Shown here in pieces: positions 15,864-24,791 of a stretch of 64,000 bases of DNA. Under the pieces are notes generated by a model. The model searched no databases and was not told the origin of the DNA. It saw only the letters and a list, made by a program, of their open reading frames with translations. The first letter of the stretch is position 1. Each line of letters opens with the position of its first letter. The DNA is from an uncultured Eubacteriales bacterium (GTDB lineage: Bacteria; Bacillota; Clostridia; Oscillospirales; Acutalibacteraceae), in contig ONFG01000001.1 in the NCBI GenBank assembly GCA_900317025.1, positions 1-64,000 on the forward strand, written 5' to 3'. A program made the position numbers and the translations under genes.

Positions 15864-16775
15864 ATGACACTGAATCAGCTTAAGTATATTATAGAAATAG
15901 CGGAGACAGGCTCAATCTCAATGGCGGCACAGCGGCTTTTTATCGCACAGCCGAGCCTTTCAAAGTCGGTTGCCGAGCTTGAAAAAGAGATGGGCATAAC
16001 TATATTCAACCGAAGCAACAGGGGCGTTTATCTCTCGGAGGACGGGACACGGTTCTTGTCGTATGCGCGCCAGATAGTAGAGCAAACGGAGCTTCTCGAA
16101 AATGAGTACAAGTCAGCGCCGCCTCCGCGCAGAGCGTTCGCGGTATCGTCGCAGCATTACGCTTTTGTGGTGAACGCGTTTGTTGAGCTTGTCCGCGAGT
16201 ACGGAAGAAACAAGTATGAGTTCACGCTGCGTGAACTTAAAACGGCCGAGATCATCGAGGACGTCCGCACTCACCGCAGCGATATCGGGATACTCTTTCT
16301 GAGCAGTTTTAACCGTGAGGTCATATTGCGTATCCTGCAAAATGAAGAGATGCGGTTTGTAAAGCTCTTCACGGCGAAGCCCCATGTCTTCGTGAGCAAG
16401 CAGAACCCGCTGGTCGGAAAGGAAAGCGTTTCCCTCGAAGAACTACGTGAATTCCCGAGGCTCACATACGACCAGGGGATAAAAAACTCCTTCTATTTTG
16501 CGGAGGAGCTGCATATAACCGCCGACAGCCCCAAGAATATCATCGTATCGGACAGGGCGACGCTGTTCAATCTTCTTATAGGGCTTGACGGATACACCAT
16601 CTCATCGGGCATCCTGAGCACAGACCTCAACGGCGACAACATTGTGGCGATCCCGCTTCAAAGCGATGAATACATGGAGATCGGCTATATCGTCACCGGC
16701 GACAGACCAATGAATAAAATGACTCTGCGTTATCTTGAGCATCTGAATAAGTATATCGAGAGCTGCTCCTTCTGA
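15864..16775 (+). CDS. LysR-family transcriptional regulator
   Basis: The 303-residue protein has the N-terminal LysR winged HTH (MTLNQLKYIIEIAETGSISM, then AAQRLFIAQPSLSKSVAELE) and a type 2 periplasmic-binding-like effector domain from about residue 90. The ATG at 15864 has AGGAGAA upstream; the longer frame from 15777 would run through the promoter. Its end is 108 bases before metE, with a palindrome between, so it may respond to a methionine-pathway intermediate and act on metEF. The effector is not evident from sequence. Confidence 0.9.
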   Translation: MTLNQLKYIIEIAETGSISMAAQRLFIAQPSLSKSVAELEKEMGITIFNRSNRGVYLSEDGTRFLSYARQIVEQTELLENEYKSAPPPRRAFAVSSQHYAFVVNAFVELVREYGRNKYEFTLRELKTAEIIEDVRTHRSDIGILFLSSFNREVILRILQNEEMRFVKLFTAKPHVFVSKQNPLVGKESVSLEELREFPRLTYDQGIKNSFYFAEELHITADSPKNIIVSDRATLFNLLIGLDGYTISSGILSTDLNGDNIVAIPLQSDEYMEIGYIVTGDRPMNKMTLRYLEHLNKYIESCSF

Positions 16776-16781
16776 TCTTGC

Positions 16782-16815
16782 CATAGCTTTTAGCTATGGA
16801 GCGGTATGTTTTTTT
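16782..16815 (+). terminator. Possible terminator of lysR
   Basis: CCATAGCT/AGCTATGG hairpin with a TTT loop, then nine bases and a run of seven T. The spacing between hairpin and T-run makes it imperfect. Confidence 0.45.
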
Positions 16816-16816
16816 A

Positions 16817-16849
16817 ATATTAACACATTTCAGCGAAATGTGTTAATAT
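16817..16849. promoter_or_regulatory. 15-bp perfect palindrome upstream of metE, candidate operator
   Basis: ATATTAACACATTTC (16817-16831) and GAAATGTGTTAATAT (16835-16849) are perfect arms with a 3-base centre. It lies 35 bases upstream of the metE start. A plausible promoter (TTAACA 16820-16825 with TTAATA/TAATAT at 16843-16849) coincides with it. I see no SAM riboswitch or T-box motif in this 108-bp gap, so this site may be the main control point of metEF. Confidence 0.65.
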
Positions 16850-16883
16850 AGATATACCACAAAGCATACCGGAGGAATAGGAA

Positions 16884-19157
16884 ATGAAAACATCGATAAT
16901 TGGTTACCCGAGAATAGGCAGGCTTCGCGAATTGAAATTTGCCTCGGAAAAATATTTCAGAGGCGAGATAACCGCTTCCGAACTGGAGCAGACCGCAAAA
17001 GAGATACGCCTGTATGATCTGAAGCTTCAGAAAGAGAGCGGGCTTGATCTCATACCGACGAATGACTTCTCGTTTTACGACGGTGTGCTCGACACAGCCT
17101 TCCTGCTGAACGCCGTTCCCGAAAGATACACGTCGCTCGGCCTGTCGAAGCTCGATGCATACTTTGCCGCCGCGAGAGGCTATCAGGGCGAGCGCGGAGA
17201 CGTAAAAGCTCTCGCGATGAAAAAGTGGTACAACACAAACTACCACTACATGGTGCCGGAGATCAGCGACAGCACCGCTCTAAGGCTAGTAGGAACAAAG
17301 CCGTTCGAACTATTCAAGGAAGCTCTTGAAAACGGCGCCACAACAAAGCCCGTCGTTATAGGAGCATACACTTTTCTGAAGCTTGCAAGATACACCGGCG
17401 AAAAGCGCACCTCAGACTTTGTTGACGACGCTGCCGCCGCATACTACGAACTGCTAAAAAGGTTCAGCGAGCTTGGCGCAGAGTGGGTGCAGTTTGACGA
17501 GCCGTCGCTCGTTATGGACATGACGAACGATGATATCAAGCTGTTTACCGCACTATATGAAAAGATACTTGTCGGCAAACACGGCGTAAAGGTACTCGTT
17601 CAGACGTATTTCGGAGATGTGCGCGACTGCTACAACGACATCTGCAGGTTGGATCTTGACGGTGTGGGGCTGGACTTTACAGAGGGCAAGAAAACTCTTG
17701 AGCTGATAAAAGCAAACGGCTTTCCGAGCGGCAAGGCGCTTTTTGCAGGCGTTGTAAACGGCAAGAACATCTGGCGAAACGACTACGCTCACACGGTTTC
17801 CGTTATCGAAGAGCTAAAAAAATACAGCGATAACATTGTGCTGAACACATCGTGCTCCCTTCTGCACGTTCCCTGCACTCTTTCAAACGAGGTCAAGCTT
17901 AGCGAAAGCTATAAAAAGCATTTTGCATTCGCGGAGGAAAAGCTTGAAGAGCTTGCACAGCTCAGGAATATACTCACCGCCCCGGCGCCCGAGGACACGA
18001 CCGAATATCAGCTCAATGCCGCTCTTCACATCGAGCCGAGGATCGGCAGCGACCCGGCTGTCAGAGAAAAAACAGCGGCGCTTGTCGACAGCGACTTTAT
18101 CAGACAGCCTTCATTTGAAGAGCGCGAGAAGATACAAAAGGCGCGCTTCGAGCTTCCCCTCTTCCCAACAACGACTATCGGCTCATTCCCTCAGACCGCG
18201 GACGTAAAGGCAGCAAGGACCGCGCTTCGCAAGGGCGAGCTTTCAACTGAGGATTACGAACAGTTTATCTCTAAGAAGATCGCGGACTGCGTCGCGCTGC
18301 AGGAGGAGATCGGTCTTGACGTTCTCGTTCACGGTGAATTCGAGCGCAACGATATGGTCGAATACTTTGGTGAATGCCTTGACGGCTTCATCTTCACGGA
18401 AAAAGCGTGGGTACAGTCCTACGGAACGCGCTGCGTAAAGCCGCCCGTCGTTTGGGGCGATATCTCCAGAAGCAAACCCATAACGGTGAAATGGTCCAAG
18501 TACGCTCAGAGCCTCACAAACAAGCCTATGAAAGGTATGCTGACAGGTCCCGTTACGATACTCAACTGGTCGTTCCCGCGGGAGGACATCTCACTCAAGG
18601 AGAGTACGCTGCAGATCGCCCTGGCTATCCGCGAGGAGGTGCTCGACCTTGAGAAAAACGGCATCTCCATTATCCAGGTCGACGAAGCGGCTTTGCGCGA
18701 GAAGCTCCCACTGCGCAAATCCGATTGGAAGGAGGATTACCTCGACTGGGCTATCCCCGCTTTCAGACTCGTTCACAGCAGCGTAAGACCGGAAACTCAG
18801 ATACACACGCATATGTGCTACAGCGAATTTGCCGATATAATCAAGGAGATCGACGACATGGACGCTGACGTCATAACGTTTGAGGCGTCGCGCTCCGATC
18901 TGACGATCCTTGACGTCCTGAAAGAAAACAACTTCCGGACAGAGGTGGGACCGGGCGTTTATGACATACATTCCCCGAGAGTGCCGTCCAAGGAGGAGAT
19001 TACGGAGGTCATCGGAAAGATGATAAAGCGGATCCCCGTTTCAAAGCTCTGGGTAAACCCCGACTGCGGTCTGAAAACAAGGGGTATCGAGGAAACCGTG
19101 CCTAGCCTTAAAAACCTTGTTGAGGCGGCTAAAGAGGCAAGACATGAAAACAGCTGA
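16884..19157 (+). CDS. metE: Cobalamin-independent methionine synthase
   Basis: MetE transfers a methyl group from 5-methyltetrahydropteroyl-triglutamate to homocysteine, giving methionine. The 757-residue protein has the N-terminal TIM barrel (IIGYPRIGRLRELKFA, LKLARYTGEKR), the linker, and the C-terminal catalytic barrel (FPTTTIGSFPQT, HGEFERNDMVEYFGE). The zinc ligands are visible as HTHMCYSEF and WVNPDCGLKTRG. The ATG has a GGAGGA site. It forms an operon with metF, whose start overlaps its last 14 bases. Confidence 0.97.
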   Translation: MKTSIIGYPRIGRLRELKFASEKYFRGEITASELEQTAKEIRLYDLKLQKESGLDLIPTNDFSFYDGVLDTAFLLNAVPERYTSLGLSKLDAYFAAARGYQGERGDVKALAMKKWYNTNYHYMVPEISDSTALRLVGTKPFELFKEALENGATTKPVVIGAYTFLKLARYTGEKRTSDFVDDAAAAYYELLKRFSELGAEWVQFDEPSLVMDMTNDDIKLFTALYEKILVGKHGVKVLVQTYFGDVRDCYNDICRLDLDGVGLDFTEGKKTLELIKANGFPSGKALFAGVVNGKNIWRNDYAHTVSVIEELKKYSDNIVLNTSCSLLHVPCTLSNEVKLSESYKKHFAFAEEKLEELAQLRNILTAPAPEDTTEYQLNAALHIEPRIGSDPAVREKTAALVDSDFIRQPSFEEREKIQKARFELPLFPTTTIGSFPQTADVKAARTALRKGELSTEDYEQFISKKIADCVALQEEIGLDVLVHGEFERNDMVEYFGECLDGFIFTEKAWVQSYGTRCVKPPVVWGDISRSKPITVKWSKYAQSLTNKPMKGMLTGPVTILNWSFPREDISLKESTLQIALAIREEVLDLEKNGISIIQVDEAALREKLPLRKSDWKEDYLDWAIPAFRLVHSSVRPETQIHTHMCYSEFADIIKEIDDMDADVITFEASRSDLTILDVLKENNFRTEVGPGVYDIHSPRVPSKEEITEVIGKMIKRIPVSKLWVNPDCGLKTRGIEETVPSLKNLVEAAKEARHENS

Positions 19158-20001
19158 TATTTTTAAGGAAAAGACCGTTTTCTCGCTGGAGGTGTTCCCG
19201 CCAAAGCCAGACTCCGACGAAAGCGTTATATACAGCACGCTTGAACAGCTTTCGGATATACATCCGGACTTTATCAGCGTTACCTACGGTGCGGGAGGCG
19301 GCAAAAACGGCTGCAAGACGATAAAGATCGCCTCCGATATCATATCAAAGTACGGCGTAAGCTCTGTCGCACATCTGCCCTGTATCGGGCATACAAAGGA
19401 GGAGATCGCACAGATACTCGACAGCATAAAGGCAAACGGGATAGACAACGTGCTCGCACTGCGCGGAGATATCCCCGAGGGCTGCGAGGCTGCGGGCGAT
19501 TTTCGCCACGCGGACGAGCTTGTATCGTTTATACGCGAGAATTATGATTTGAACATCATTGCCGCCTGCTACCCGGAAACACACCCCGAAAGCACGAGCG
19601 CGGTCGAAGACATAAAGCATTTGAAACACAAGGTCGACTGCGGAGCGGATCACCTTATAACTCAGCTTTTTCTCGACAACGACGACTTCTACGCTTTTCG
19701 CGAAAAAACGCAGCTCGCAGGTATCAATGTGCCGATCGAAGCGGGGATCATGCCGGTAACAAACAAAAGGCAGATCGAGCGAATGGTGAAGCTGTGCGGG
19801 ATAAAGCTGCCTACCAAATTTGTACGTGTTCTCGAGCGGTATGAGGATAACCCGATCGCGCTGCGCGACGCAGGCATTGCGTACGCCGTCAGTCAGATAA
19901 CGGATCTTGTAGCGGCAGGGGTCGACGGGATACATCTTTACACAATGAACAATTCGTTTATTGCCCACAAGATATATGAGGCGGTGCAGAGCCTTATATA
20001 A
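19144..20001 (+). CDS. metF: Methylenetetrahydrofolate reductase
   Basis: MetF reduces 5,10-methylene-THF to 5-methyl-THF, the methyl donor for the upstream MetE. The 285-residue TIM-barrel flavoprotein shows FSLEVFPPKPDSDE (catalytic Glu), ISVTYGAGGG, LALRGDIPEG, and HLITQLFLDND. The ATG at 19144 overlaps the metE 3' end by 14 bases, indicating coupling. An upstream in-frame ATG (19117) lies deeper inside metE and adds residues with no homology. Confidence 0.95.
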   Translation: MKTADIFKEKTVFSLEVFPPKPDSDESVIYSTLEQLSDIHPDFISVTYGAGGGKNGCKTIKIASDIISKYGVSSVAHLPCIGHTKEEIAQILDSIKANGIDNVLALRGDIPEGCEAAGDFRHADELVSFIRENYDLNIIAACYPETHPESTSAVEDIKHLKHKVDCGADHLITQLFLDNDDFYAFREKTQLAGINVPIEAGIMPVTNKRQIERMVKLCGIKLPTKFVRVLERYEDNPIALRDAGIAYAVSQITDLVAAGVDGIHLYTMNNSFIAHKIYEAVQSLI

Positions 20002-20017
20002 AATACAGCAGCCAAAA

Positions 20018-20047
20018 GCCTCCGTACTCTCGATCGGGTACGGAGGC
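20018..20047. terminator. Bidirectional terminator between metF and a lipoprotein gene
   Basis: GCCTCCGTAC (20018-20027) and GTACGGAGGC (20038-20047) form a perfect 10-bp stem. On the minus strand TTTT follows; on the plus strand the tail is weaker (TCGTT). Confidence 0.7.
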
Positions 20048-20144
20048 TCGTTCATAGACTTGGGGAAGAAATTGCCGGGCAGTCAAAAGACAACGCAGCT
20101 CATGAGGGATAGCCGTATATTTGATCTGTTTTTCCTTTGGGTCT

Positions 20145-20522
20145 TTAACCGTCCGTTTTTTCAAAGACCGCAACGTACTGCGTATCCTGCGAAGCGGTGA
20201 CCTCCACCAGCTCCTCGGTCGAAAAATCCTCTCCGTTTTTCAGCCATTTGACGAATTGTGCGCCATCGCCGGCCTTTGCAGCGATCACGATAGTGGAATC
20301 CTTCTCGACGTTTGTCAGTACGGACTGCACCGGGAAGCCTTCGCTGAATTCGGGAGTCTCGCCGTCTTCGGAGACTGCGACCTGCCCGCCGCCGCTCTCG
20401 GTCTCGACCTTAACGCTTACAAGCCGGAGGTCGTCGGGTTCGTCGGCGCCGATCACTGCACAGCCTGTAAGAAGAGCAAGTGTCATTATGACCGCAAGGA
20501 TAAGAAAAATAGTCTTCTTCAT
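20145..20522 (-). CDS. Small lipoprotein with an InlB-type repeat
   Basis: The 125-residue protein has a lipoprotein signal peptide (MKKTIFLILAVIMTLALLTG then Cys-21, lipobox LTGC) and a mature part resembling a divergent InlB B-repeat: VSVKVET, GGGQVAV, FVKWLKNGEDFST and DTQYVAVFE. Such domains are common on surface proteins of gut Firmicutes and probably bind or present at the cell surface. It lies 22 bases after the hydF stop with an AGAGGT site, so it may be read through from the hyd maturase genes, though a functional link is not apparent. Confidence 0.8.
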   Translation of the reverse strand: MKKTIFLILAVIMTLALLTGCAVIGADEPDDLRLVSVKVETESGGGQVAVSEDGETPEFSEGFPVQSVLTNVEKDSTIVIAAKAGDGAQFVKWLKNGEDFSTEELVEVTASQDTQYVAVFEKTDG

Positions 20523-20544
20523 TCGTTTTACCTCTATGATATTC

Positions 20545-21753
20545 CTATGAGATGATCTGCTGTATCTCCGGGAACGGAGACAGGCTGCGCTTCAATATGC
20601 CGTTCATGTAGGCGATCGCGGTGCCATAGTTGGTGATCGGCACGCCCTGGCGTTCGGCACTCTTTAAGCGCGACTGCATCTCGGCTACGTTGAGCATACA
20701 GCCGCCGCAGTGGATAACGAGCTTGTATTTTGTCAGGTCGTCTTTGAATTCCGTGCCGGAAGTCCAGGTAAATTCAGGCGTTTTCCCGGTGTATCGCTTG
20801 ATAAGGGCGGGCAGCTTCACCGTGCCGATATCGCCGCACTGACGGTGGTGGGTGCAGCCCTCGGCAATGAGTACGGGGTCGCCGTCTTCAAGGCAGTCGA
20901 GCGCCTTTACGCTCTCGACTGCAAGGCGCAGGTTGCCCTTGTAGTTCGCAAAGAGTATCGAAAACGACGTAAGGCTGATCTCCTCGGGCGTGTCCTTGCT
21001 GACCTTTCCGAAGACCTGGCTGTCGGTGATTACGAATTTCGGCTTTACCGACAGCGCCGCAAGCGTCTCCTTTAGGCTGTCATCCTGCGTTACTGCGCAC
21101 ATTGCGTGGGCGTCTAGGATATCGCGGATCGTCTGCTGCTGCGGAAGGATAAGCCTGCCCTTAGGCGCTGCTTTGTCGACCGGGACTACAAGAACGACGA
21201 AGTCGCCCGGTTCCAGCTTGTCAGAGATGATATGGCGCTCATTGGTCGGTGCGGCTGCAAGCTTGCCGATAAGCTCCTTCAGCTCGTTGATGTTCTCCCC
21301 CGTTTCACTGCTGACGCAGATCTCGTTTTCCGCCGCGGGTGCCGCCTTTGCGACGTCGGACTTGCTGTAGGCGACGATGTACGGGATATTCTTCTCCTTT
21401 ATCTTCCCAATTAGCGCACGCTCCTCGGCTTCGATGCCTGTTGAGGAATCGACAACAATTATGGCGATATTCGTCTTGTTGAGCGCCTGATAGCTCTTTT
21501 CGACGCGAAGTTTGCCAAGCTCTCCCTCGTCGTCGATGCCGGGTGTGTCGATGATAACTACCGGGCCGATCGGCAGAAGCTCCATCGTCTTTGTTACGGG
21601 GTCGGTCGTTGTGCCGGGAACGTCGGAGACTATAGCAAGGCTCTGCGACGTAACGGCGTTTACGAGGCTCGACTTTCCGGCGTTGCGCTTGCCGTAAAAG
21701 CCGATGTGTATACGCTCCGCTGCGGGAACGCTGTTAAGGCTCATTGTATTCAC
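20545..21753 (-). CDS. hydF: [FeFe]-hydrogenase H-cluster maturation GTPase HydF
   Basis: HydF is the scaffold on which the 2Fe subcluster is assembled before transfer to HydA. The 402-residue protein has an N-terminal GTPase domain with P-loop GKRNAGKSS, switch II DTPGIDDEGE and SKSD, a dimerization region, and a C-terminal [4Fe-4S]-binding region with CTHHRQCGD and HCGGCMLN. It follows hydG after 67 bases that contain a hairpin. Confidence 0.96.
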   Translation of the reverse strand: MNTMSLNSVPAAERIHIGFYGKRNAGKSSLVNAVTSQSLAIVSDVPGTTTDPVTKTMELLPIGPVVIIDTPGIDDEGELGKLRVEKSYQALNKTNIAIIVVDSSTGIEAEERALIGKIKEKNIPYIVAYSKSDVAKAAPAAENEICVSSETGENINELKELIGKLAAAPTNERHIISDKLEPGDFVVLVVPVDKAAPKGRLILPQQQTIRDILDAHAMCAVTQDDSLKETLAALSVKPKFVITDSQVFGKVSKDTPEEISLTSFSILFANYKGNLRLAVESVKALDCLEDGDPVLIAEGCTHHRQCGDIGTVKLPALIKRYTGKTPEFTWTSGTEFKDDLTKYKLVIHCGGCMLNVAEMQSRLKSAERQGVPITNYGTAIAYMNGILKRSLSPFPEIQQIIS

Positions 21754-21778
21754 CCTTTCATTTATTTATAATAACGCT

Positions 21779-21806
21779 CTGCCCATGCCGTTTTCAGCAT
21801 GGGCAG
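21779..21806 (-). terminator. Hairpin between hydG and hydF
   Basis: CTGCCCATGC pairs with GCATGGGCAG around an 8-base loop. The minus-strand tail (AGCGTTATT) is poor in T, so it is more likely a processing or attenuation element than a full stop. Confidence 0.5.
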
Positions 21807-21820
21807 GAAATTTTTTATTA

Positions 21821-23248
21821 TCAGAAGCGGAAATCGCGCTCACCGGCGTGAATGCCTACGAGGTATTCTTTCGTCTTCTCACGTACTCTTTCCTTCGGGA
21901 TATTATTAAGCTCCTTGAGGATAAGCTCCTCGCCGATCTTCCTTGTTTCGGGCGAAGCGTAGTCTTCCAGATACTCCTTAAGCGTCATCAGTGCGTTCGG
22001 GTGGCAGCAGTTCTGGATTTGACCCGCCTTGCACAGGCTCATGAATCGGTCGCCCGTTCTGCCCTCACGGTAGCAGGCTGTACAGAAGCTCGGGATATAG
22101 CCAAGCTCCATTAGCCACTTGACTACCTCGTCGAGCGTTCTCGTGTCGCTTACGTCGAACTGCGAGGAATCGTCCTCCTCCGCTTCCGGCTCTGCGTAGC
22201 CGCCTACGCTCGTCTTCGAGCCGCCGCTGATCTGCGATACGCCGAGGTGAAGAACACGCTCACGGCTCTTCTGGCTCTCACGAGTGGAGACGATCATGCC
22301 CGTGTAGGGAACTGCGATTCTGATGCAGGCAACGATCTTTGCGAACGTGTCATCGGAGATGCCGTTGTCGAAAGCGTCGGGGTCGATGTCGTCGGCACGG
22401 CGAACTCTCGGAACGCTGATCGTGTGAGGACCTACGCCGAACTTTGCCTCGAGGTGCTCTGCGTGCATGAGGATACCCACGAACTCATAACGGTAAAGCT
22501 CCAGACCGAAGAGAACGCCGCAGCCAACGTCGTCAATTCCGGCTTCCATGGCTCTGTCCATAGCCTCGGTATGGTAGTTGTAGTTATGCTTCGGTCCTGT
22601 CGGGTGAAGACGCTCGTAGCTCTCTTTGTTGTACGTCTCCTGGAAGAGGATATATGTGCCGATGCCGGCGTCCTTCAGCTTTTTGTAGTTCTCGTGGGTC
22701 GTTGCGGCGATGTTTACGTTTACTCTGCGGATAGCGCCGTTCTTATGCTTGATGCTGTAGATAGTTTTGATAGACTCGAGAATGTAGTCGATCGGGTTGT
22801 TTACAGGGTCCTCGCCTGCCTCAATAGCGAGTCTCTTGTGACCCATATCCTGGAGCGCGATGACCTCCTGCCTGATCTGCTCCTGAGTGAGCTTAACGCG
22901 GCGAATGTGCTTGTTCGTTGCGTGGTAAGGGCAGTAAAGGCAGCCGTTTACGCAGTAGTTGGAGAGGTAAAGCGGAGCGAACATTACGATGCGGTTGCCG
23001 TAGTAGTCCTTCTTGATCTTCTCTGCGAGAGCATAGATCTCCTGATTCTTCTCTTCGATGTCGCAGTCGAGAAGAACGAGCGCCTCCTTGTGGTCGAGAC
23101 CCTTTCCCTTTTTAGCCTTTTCAAGTATCCGGTCGATCAGCTCGGCGTTGTGCTTGTTTTGCTCTGCATATTCAAGACATGCTTTGATCTCTTCGTCGTT
23201 GATGAACTCATCAGCGACGGACGATTTCGGATCGTATTTATATCCCAT
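21821..23248 (-). CDS. hydG: Radical-SAM tyrosine lyase HydG
   Basis: HydG cleaves tyrosine to yield CO and cyanide ligands of the H-cluster. The 475-residue protein has the radical-SAM motif CVNGCLYC (SNYCVNGCLYCPYHA), the IEAGEDPVN strand, and a C-terminal second-cluster motif FCTACYREGRTG with a later Cys (SLCKAG). The start ATG has an AGGAGA site. It follows hydE by 21 bases. Confidence 0.97.
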   Translation of the reverse strand: MGYKYDPKSSVADEFINDEEIKACLEYAEQNKHNAELIDRILEKAKKGKGLDHKEALVLLDCDIEEKNQEIYALAEKIKKDYYGNRIVMFAPLYLSNYCVNGCLYCPYHATNKHIRRVKLTQEQIRQEVIALQDMGHKRLAIEAGEDPVNNPIDYILESIKTIYSIKHKNGAIRRVNVNIAATTHENYKKLKDAGIGTYILFQETYNKESYERLHPTGPKHNYNYHTEAMDRAMEAGIDDVGCGVLFGLELYRYEFVGILMHAEHLEAKFGVGPHTISVPRVRRADDIDPDAFDNGISDDTFAKIVACIRIAVPYTGMIVSTRESQKSRERVLHLGVSQISGGSKTSVGGYAEPEAEEDDSSQFDVSDTRTLDEVVKWLMELGYIPSFCTACYREGRTGDRFMSLCKAGQIQNCCHPNALMTLKEYLEDYASPETRKIGEELILKELNNIPKERVREKTKEYLVGIHAGERDFRF

Positions 23249-23269
23249 TTTGATAATCTCCTATATCAT

Positions 23270-24313
23270 TTATTTTATCGGCAGGCAGTCGCCCCGGGAG
23301 GTGACTACGCTGAAGCCGATCGCTTTCATTCTGTTTTGCAGACAATAGCGGCACTCGGCGGCTTCGTCGCCCGTGCATATCTTGTTGTCGTAAAGCAGGT
23401 ATTTTTTTCGCACGGAGACCGGCGAAAGATTCGGCATGACGACGTTTGCACCAACCTGTATGCCCTTTTCACGGCCAAGCGGGTGGATCGTTCCGAGCGC
23501 CGTGGTCGAAGGCAGCAGGACGTTTGGCAGCGTGAGGCGGATAAGCCCCAGCATAAACAGCGTCTGTTCGAGCGTGCCGCTTTGCATTTCTGAAAACGGC
23601 GTCTCATGCTGCGAGATGAACGGACCGATGCCGACCATGTGCGGCGAAAGCGCCTTGATGAAGAGCATATCGTCGGCGAGGTTTTCAGCCGTCTGGTACG
23701 GTGAGCCAACCATAAAGCCGCAGCCGACCTGGTAGCCGATCGATTTTAAGTCGTAAAGGCACTTTTTTCTGTGCCAAGGCGACATCTCAGCGGGGTGAAG
23801 CCTTGCGTAGTGGCTGTCGTCAGCCGTTTCGTGGCGAAGCAGATAGCGGTCTGCGCCGGCGTCAAAATAGGCTTGATAGCTTTCGTGCTCCTTCTCGCCT
23901 ATCGAGAGAGTGACGGCGCAGTCGGGGTATTCGCTTTTTATCGTCGAGACGAGGGAGCAGATCCTGTCGTCGGTGAAATACGGGTCTTCTCCGCCCTGGA
24001 GCACGAACGTGCGAAAGCCCAGACCGTAGCCCTGCTCACAACAGCTCATGATGTCGTCATTTGAAAGGCGGTAGCGCTCGACATTTTTGCTGCTTCGGCG
24101 GATACCGCAGTAAAGGCAGTCGTTTTTACAGTAGTTCGTGAACTCGATCAGCCCGCGAATGTAAACGTCCTTGCCGTAATATTCCTCACGCCGCTTTGCG
24201 GAGAGCGTGAAGAGGTAGTCGGCGTCTTCCTGTGTGTGATCTCTTATAAGGCGGACATATTCGCCTTTTGTAAGCGCCGTCTCATTATAGAGCTTGTCGA
24301 TAAGCTTGCGCAT
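23270..24313 (-). CDS. hydE: Radical-SAM maturase HydE
   Basis: HydE acts on an iron-cysteine-CO-cyanide synthon during assembly of the 2Fe subcluster. The 347-residue protein carries radical-SAM motif CKNDCLYC, FVLQGGEDP, RHETADDSHY, the HydE-typical VGIGPFISQHETPF, and a C-terminal cluster of cysteines (ICTGDEAAECRYC). It starts four bases after the regulator gene. Confidence 0.95.
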   Translation of the reverse strand: MRKLIDKLYNETALTKGEYVRLIRDHTQEDADYLFTLSAKRREEYYGKDVYIRGLIEFTNYCKNDCLYCGIRRSSKNVERYRLSNDDIMSCCEQGYGLGFRTFVLQGGEDPYFTDDRICSLVSTIKSEYPDCAVTLSIGEKEHESYQAYFDAGADRYLLRHETADDSHYARLHPAEMSPWHRKKCLYDLKSIGYQVGCGFMVGSPYQTAENLADDMLFIKALSPHMVGIGPFISQHETPFSEMQSGTLEQTLFMLGLIRLTLPNVLLPSTTALGTIHPLGREKGIQVGANVVMPNLSPVSVRKKYLLYDNKICTGDEAAECRYCLQNRMKAIGFSVVTSRGDCLPIK

Positions 24314-24316
24314 TTA

Positions 24317-24562
24317 TCAGACCTTCGAGAAAACAGCCTTTGCGCTGATGCCGTCGAGCATACCGATCTTACCGGAAAGGCGGTTGATGACATCGAGCGG
24401 CGCGTCAAGCGAAATGCTGATAATGTTCACGTTTTTCTTGGCGTAGGGAATTCCCATTCTGCCGATTATATACTCGCCGTACTCGTGAAGAAGCTCGTTG
24501 AGCTTGTCGACGGATGCGGTATTTTCAACGATGATGCCGATGATGGCTACCTTTGTTTCCAT
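24317..24562 (-). CDS. TM1266-type iron-only hydrogenase system regulator
   Basis: The 81-residue protein is an ACT-like/NikR-C-like small protein (MGIPYAKKNVNIISISLDAP, then INRLSGKIGMLDGISAKAVF) of the family found with hydrogenase maturases. It heads the hydE-hydG-hydF set. It is presumed to regulate hydrogenase expression; its ligand is unknown. Confidence 0.85.
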   Translation of the reverse strand: METKVAIIGIIVENTASVDKLNELLHEYGEYIIGRMGIPYAKKNVNIISISLDAPLDVINRLSGKIGMLDGISAKAVFSKV

Positions 24563-24791
24563 TGTGTTTAACTCCGTTTCAGATTCTATTTAGGTTAGCG
24601 TTTATGATATTGTTCCCGGAAAGCGGCGATAAAACTAAAAAAGCGCCCAAAAAGGGCGCAGTTAAAGCTTTAGTACTTGCCCTTTCGCATCAGGAACCTT
24701 TTGCGTCAGAATACAACGTATTAAATTGCAGACGCTGCCGACTCCCCGGCAGATTTTGCCGGGGAAATCGGGGCAGAAAAATCTATTTTAC
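24563..24791. other. Gap between the hydABC and maturase units
   Basis: After hydA (minus strand) a large hairpin with CCCCGGCA/TGCCGGGG (24744-24764) inside CTGCC/GGGCAG arms lies next to the stop, and a true terminator follows at 24631-24661. I see no good -35/-10 pair before the regulator gene at 24562. Confidence 0.5.
24631..24661 (-). terminator. Rho-independent terminator of hydCBA
   Basis: GCGCCC (24643-24648) and GGGCGC (24654-24659) around AAAAA, followed on the minus strand by TTTTTTAGTTTT. It lies about 130 bases after the hydA stop. Confidence 0.85.

Noticed and set aside
16776..16883. SAM riboswitch or T-box before metE
   Set aside because: The gap is only 108 bases and is filled by a hairpin and a palindrome; no T-box or SAM-box motif is visible.
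22247..23593. 448-codon frame opposite hydG and the end of hydE
   Set aside because: Crosses two real genes in antisense and has no family features.
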